Shown: positions 7,201 through 8,386 of the stretch, piece by piece
Numbering within the stretch: the stretch's first letter is position 1
Layout of the letters: every line of letters begins with the position of its first letter
Source: Bryobacterales bacterium
Lineage (GTDB): Bacteria > Acidobacteriota > Terriglobia > Bryobacterales > Bryobacteraceae
Reading direction: 5' to 3'
DNA: 8,386 bases
Assembly (NCBI GenBank): GCA_025462985.1
Contig: JAOAPP010000237.1
Span: forward strand, 1 to 8,386
Made by a program: the position numbers and the translations under genes
The notes under the pieces: model-generated
Databases searched by the model: none
The model's input: only the letters and a program-made list of their open reading frames with translations
What the model was told of the DNA's origin: nothing

Positions 7201-7687
7201 AACCATCTTCTCGTATGTGATGAATAACTACTGGCACACCAATTACCGCGCGGGACAGGGAGGTGCATTTACGTTTCGGTACGCGCTGACCAGTCAGCCG
7301 CACCTGGATGGCGCAGCTCTGACGAAGCTCGGCTTGGACGAGATGCGACCGGCGGAATTGGACTACGTGGTGAGCCAGGATAAGCCGGGGAATCCACCTC
7401 GGCCGCTCCCGGCAGAAGGGGCCGGTTTCCTTGAGAGCACGGGCGATAACGTGGCACTGATCACGTGGAAGGAAGCAGAAGACGGCAACGGGACAATCCT
7501 CCGCCTTCAGGAAATTGCCGGTAAGGCGGGCGAGGCCCGAATCAAAGTCCCACGGACCGATATCTCTTCGGCCCAGCTCTGTTCGGGAGTCGAAGAAAAC
7601 GTCCGAACCATTTCCGTGGAGGACAATGGCATCCGCCTTACTTTCGAGCCTTTCGAAGTGCTAACCGTGAGGCTGGTCAGCAAGTGA
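4286..7687 (+). CDS. Exported GH38 (alpha-mannosidase family) glycoside hydrolase with N-terminal carbohydrate-binding-like domain
   Basis: A protein of 1,133 residues. Residues 1-20 form a signal peptide (Lys-rich start, hydrophobic WVALLPLI, likely cut after SSA), so it acts in the periplasm or outside. Residues about 22-180 are a beta-rich domain opening TTRWQIGKFDDSPVEF, resembling the carbohydrate-binding domain of PL4 rhamnogalacturonan lyases; about 182-283 is a second beta-sandwich. The GH38 catalytic domain follows: PHTHLDVGYTD (His294 and Asp296, matching the metal-binding HxD of GH38), then ITDVPTYSGSYPSIL with Asp405 as probable nucleophile. His624 in SEHTWASYNS, or His637 in NHDE, could be the last metal ligand. 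The C-terminal half has GH38 C-terminal landmarks: NTLVVFNSLNWSRD (678-691), FYRIKVDEASGSLSSIYDK (766-785) and ITWKEAEDGNGTILRL (1059-1074). GH38 enzymes cleave alpha-mannosides with retention through a Zn/Ca ion. The nucleophile region differs from the usual DPFGHS, so the exact linkage is uncertain. It is divergent from the sugar operon. Confidence 0.85.
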   Translation: MKASKGWKLWVALLPLISSAGQTTRWQIGKFDDSPVEFSRAAEDNVTFEIGKSNPNTDWPGRQTTGHSYRILFTLDSVSGTYRLKIATLIDRPRVPALQIGVNGHQGSFYLHPKLSYSRSDFSYAFDPHESQTTLEIEIPISFLKKGQNAVTITCFDDPPTPAGKEEIGGISYDALSLEQNASRAASERVAKVEVEPTILYRQTASGLAEVVDAFVRFPRPWTAGRADLEVGGQRSTAEFPAGEFGEHRLSFEVPEWNGTVQARLHLSSELKHPIEVSLTPARKWSIYVVPHTHLDVGYTDYQGKVAETQARVLTQADALITEHPDFRFSMDGSWNLEQLLSTRPKEKREEILNLIRNGKMAMPAQNCNLLTGYASLETLFRSLYASKELAGRYGLPFEYANITDVPTYSGSYPSILASSGVKYGVAASNNDRAPIFFYDHWNEKSPFWWVGPDGKKVLFWYSRHYMQVQTLFGLPPQLDAIRESLPVYLQAYSKPEYKPDVALIYGTQVENTDLFPTTATFADDWNKLYAYPKLTYSTFPDFFHYLEKHYGDKLESFQGDGGGYWEDGIGSDAYYEQEDRENQNRALSAEVLSTATHTVDPNLNPPKGLFADIWQNIILFSEHTWASYNSVSQPNHDETVRQLRVKDHRADRAALEINDVVNRSMSQLANDIHVPDNTLVVFNSLNWSRDLVVETDLFEHPKLLELSTHEEVPLEVLSNKEKFLHVRFVAKGVPAVGYKCFSIEYAKQGGPAEPQRTTEETIENSFYRIKVDEASGSLSSIYDKQLQREIVDARSPYKFGQYLYVTGGDGDTQMINPFPALPPGQLTIHGAAGGKYLGVEKMQWGQSIRLTSSSTNTPSIETEVLLFDDQKKIEFRYRLRKDYTTSKEGVYFAFPVAVGQPDFMYATQQQWVDPAHDLMKGGSLEWFNVQQWMAVRDANLAVGIVPLDASLASYGDINRGTWPGTFTPKSGTIFSYVMNNYWHTNYRAGQGGAFTFRYALTSQPHLDGAALTKLGLDEMRPAELDYVVSQDKPGNPPRPLPAEGAGFLESTGDNVALITWKEAEDGNGTILRLQEIAGKAGEARIKVPRTDISSAQLCSGVEENVRTISVEDNGIRLTFEPFEVLTVRLVSK

Positions 7688-7693
7688 CCAGCC
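7671..7693 (+). terminator. Strong hairpin straddling the GH38 stop codon
   Basis: GGCTGGTCA (7671-7679) and TGACCAGCC (7685-7693) are a perfect 9-bp inverted repeat around a 5-base loop, GCAAG. The TGA stop is the first three bases of the right arm. No T run follows, so it is not a textbook intrinsic terminator; it may stabilise the 3' end of the mRNA or assist Rho-type termination. Confidence 0.4.
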
Positions 7694-7796
7694 AAGTCAC
7701 CCACAAGCTTTCACTCGACCGTTAAAAAAGTCTGTCGTTAACACGTCAAGATGTCCGCTTTTATTAACACGTGATCTGTCCGCTTTTGGTTTGGGT
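7688..7796. other. Non-coding stretch between the GH38 gene and the transposase remnant
   Basis: No gene is seen in these 109 bases. The left part holds the right arm of the stop-codon hairpin. The right part, from about 7738, is the terminal region of the insertion sequence with two near-identical repeats. The exact outer edge of the element, and any target-site duplication, cannot be set because the other end is outside the window. Confidence 0.5.
7738..7787. repeat. Tandem repeat of about 25 bases at the insertion-sequence end
   Basis: Two adjacent copies, 7738-7762 and 7764-7787, both begin TTAACACGT and both end TGTCCGCTTTT, differing only in a few central bases and one gap. A looser third match (GTCTGTC at 7730-7736) lies just outside. 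They sit past the 3' end of the transposase frame, where an element's terminal and subterminal transposase-binding sites would be expected. That role is an inference from position and repetition. Confidence 0.6.
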
Positions 7797-7799
7797 TTA

Positions 7800-7823
7800 G
7801 GCGGCGGGAGCCGCCTTGTTTTT
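7800..7823 (+). terminator. GC-rich hairpin with T tail, acting on the plus strand
   Basis: GGCGGC (7800-7805) and GCCGCC (7810-7815) form a perfect 6-bp stem with loop GGGA, followed by TTGTTTTT (7816-7823): the form of an intrinsic terminator for transcripts running left to right. It would stop read-through from the GH38 gene entering the insertion sequence. It overlaps the last codons of the transposase on the other strand (KNKAAPAA), so part of the pattern is coding. Confidence 0.5.
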
Positions 7824-7867
7824 CCGTTTGGGCACACGAACCGGAATCGTCGGCGCGGTGGGAAAGT

Positions 7868-7896
7868 GGGAATCTCGCGTTGTAGGCGAGATTTCC
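7868..7896. repeat. 11-bp hairpin inside the transposase 3' end
   Basis: AATCTCGC (7871-7878) and GCGAGATT (7886-7893) pair perfectly around a 7-base loop. Pairing extends outward by one G-T and two G-C pairs to 7868-7896. It lies in the extended C-terminal tail of the transposase frame. It may be a structural feature of the element such as a recombination or regulatory stem. Confidence 0.5.
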
Positions 7897-8386
7897 AAGG
7901 AGGTGTGGGAAGCGGCGGAAACCTGCTTTGGGTTTTCGCCGGTTTCCACATCTCCGTCTTTTCCACGGCGCTCTGTTCGGGGTTGTTTCGTGAGCGGCCG
8001 GCCTTGGCTGTCGAACCGCCCCACTACGTGCGGGCCATAACGCAGCGACACGCGTCCGTCGAGGTGTTCATGGATCGTGACGGTACAACCGGCCAGCGTG
8101 CCGCCAAAGCGAGATTTCTCGATCTGCCACACTCGTCGCCGATCGCGACCGTGTTGTCCTTGGCCACCATGCGTTCCGTTTGCATTGTGAATACCCAGTC
8201 CAGATCCGGCCGGCCGGAGCGCCGAAAAGCGCTCGCTTTCTGTTCCGGGGCGACTGCGAACTGGCGGTTGAAGACGTCGATGTAGTGCTCGCCCAGAAAG
8301 CGATTTGCCTCCTCCAAAGTGCTGATCCCCGCCAGTCGAAGCTCCTGGGGCAGGCGCCCCTGCCAAGTGCCGAAGTTCCGTTCCGA

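Larger units (their letters stand above)
7738..8386 (-). mobile_element. Partial ISNCY-family insertion sequence (one end)
   Basis: Defined by the transposase remnant on the minus strand plus the tandem repeats beyond its stop codon. The element continues past the right edge of the window. The left boundary is taken at the outermost clear repeat and may lie a few bases further left (about 7722). Its interior is compact and hairpin-rich in the last 100 bases of the transposase gene. Because it points toward the GH38 gene end, it was probably inserted just downstream of that gene without breaking it. Confidence 0.6.
7797..8386 (-). pseudogene. ISNCY-family transposase C-terminal part, frameshifted and cut by the window edge
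   Basis: Reading from the right edge on the minus strand, the frame gives SERNFGTWQGRLPQELRLAG, then LEEANRFLGEHYIDVFNRQF and LDWVFTMQTERMVAKDNTVA, all typical of the C-terminal half of ISNCY-type transposases. Near 8135 the family sequence jumps to the neighbouring frame and continues VWQIEKSRFGGTLAGCTVTI and HEHLDGRVSLRYGPHVVGRF down to a TAA at 7797-7799. One missing base (GAC-GAG where GAC-CGA-GTG would keep frame as D-R-V) explains the break, so a normal protein cannot be made unless ribosomes slip or the base is a sequencing error. The DDE catalytic core would lie outside the window. The rightmost 69 bases belong to the first frame, with no start codon in view. Confidence 0.8.

Noticed and set aside
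6644..7303. Minus-strand open frame of 219 codons inside the GH38 gene (and another at 5720-6307)
   Set aside because: Both are opposite a strongly supported coding region, rich in Arg/Val/His as expected for the complement, and resemble no known family.
7738..7787. CRISPR-like array from the repeated 25-base unit
   Set aside because: Only two directly adjacent copies with no spacer between them, and no cas genes; position fits an insertion-sequence end.
7797..8366. A free-standing 189-residue protein on the minus strand
   Set aside because: Only its C-terminal half matches the ISNCY transposase; the N-terminal half is an out-of-frame reading of the same gene upstream of the frameshift.

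Overview
The window (8,386 bases, moderately GC-rich) looks like a carbohydrate-use locus from a Gram-negative-type soil bacterium. Acidobacteriota is my best guess from the style of the proteins (large secreted GH38 enzyme, sugar porter, uronate-type sugar-acid enzymes, ISNCY-type insertion sequence). That placement is an inference from protein flavour, not from a marker gene. There are no rRNA, tRNA, CRISPR or phage genes.

Layout, left to right. (1) The 3' part of a plus-strand gene for an aldose-epimerase-like (galactose mutarotase fold) protein enters from the left edge and ends at 826. (2) It converges, with only 21 bases between, on a minus-strand three-gene operon read from about 4148 down to 848. 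The order is an MFS sugar porter, a UxuA-type mannonate dehydratase family TIM-barrel enzyme, and a short-chain dehydrogenase. The three genes are joined by 4-base stop/start overlaps (ATGA, then GTGA), a strong sign of co-transcription and translational coupling. (3) A divergent control region (4149-4285) carries back-to-back promoter-like sequences with overlapping -10 boxes, a good ribosome binding site for the right-hand gene, and two short inverted repeats that could be operators. (4) A single large plus-strand gene (4286-7687) encodes an exported GH38 (alpha-mannosidase family) glycoside hydrolase of 1,133 residues. Its N-terminal beta-sandwich resembles the carbohydrate-binding domain of rhamnogalacturonan lyases. 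(5) The right end (about 7738-8386) is the 3' end of an ISNCY-family insertion sequence, with its transposase on the minus strand broken by a one-base frameshift near 8135, followed by tandem repeats and hairpins at the element end.

How the genes may work together (inference): the exported GH38 enzyme releases a sugar, probably mannose or a mannose-like sugar, from a glycan; the sugar porter brings it in; the dehydrogenase and the mannonate dehydratase homologue then handle a sugar acid. One reading is the classical uronate route (fructuronate to mannonate to 2-keto-3-deoxygluconate). The other, favoured by the neighbouring mannosidase, is a non-phosphorylating mannose route in which the dehydrogenase oxidises mannose to mannonate and the dehydratase yields 2-keto-3-deoxygluconate. 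The mutarotase-like protein at the left edge would fit either. The mannose reading is the most interesting hypothesis in the window, but sequence alone cannot decide it.
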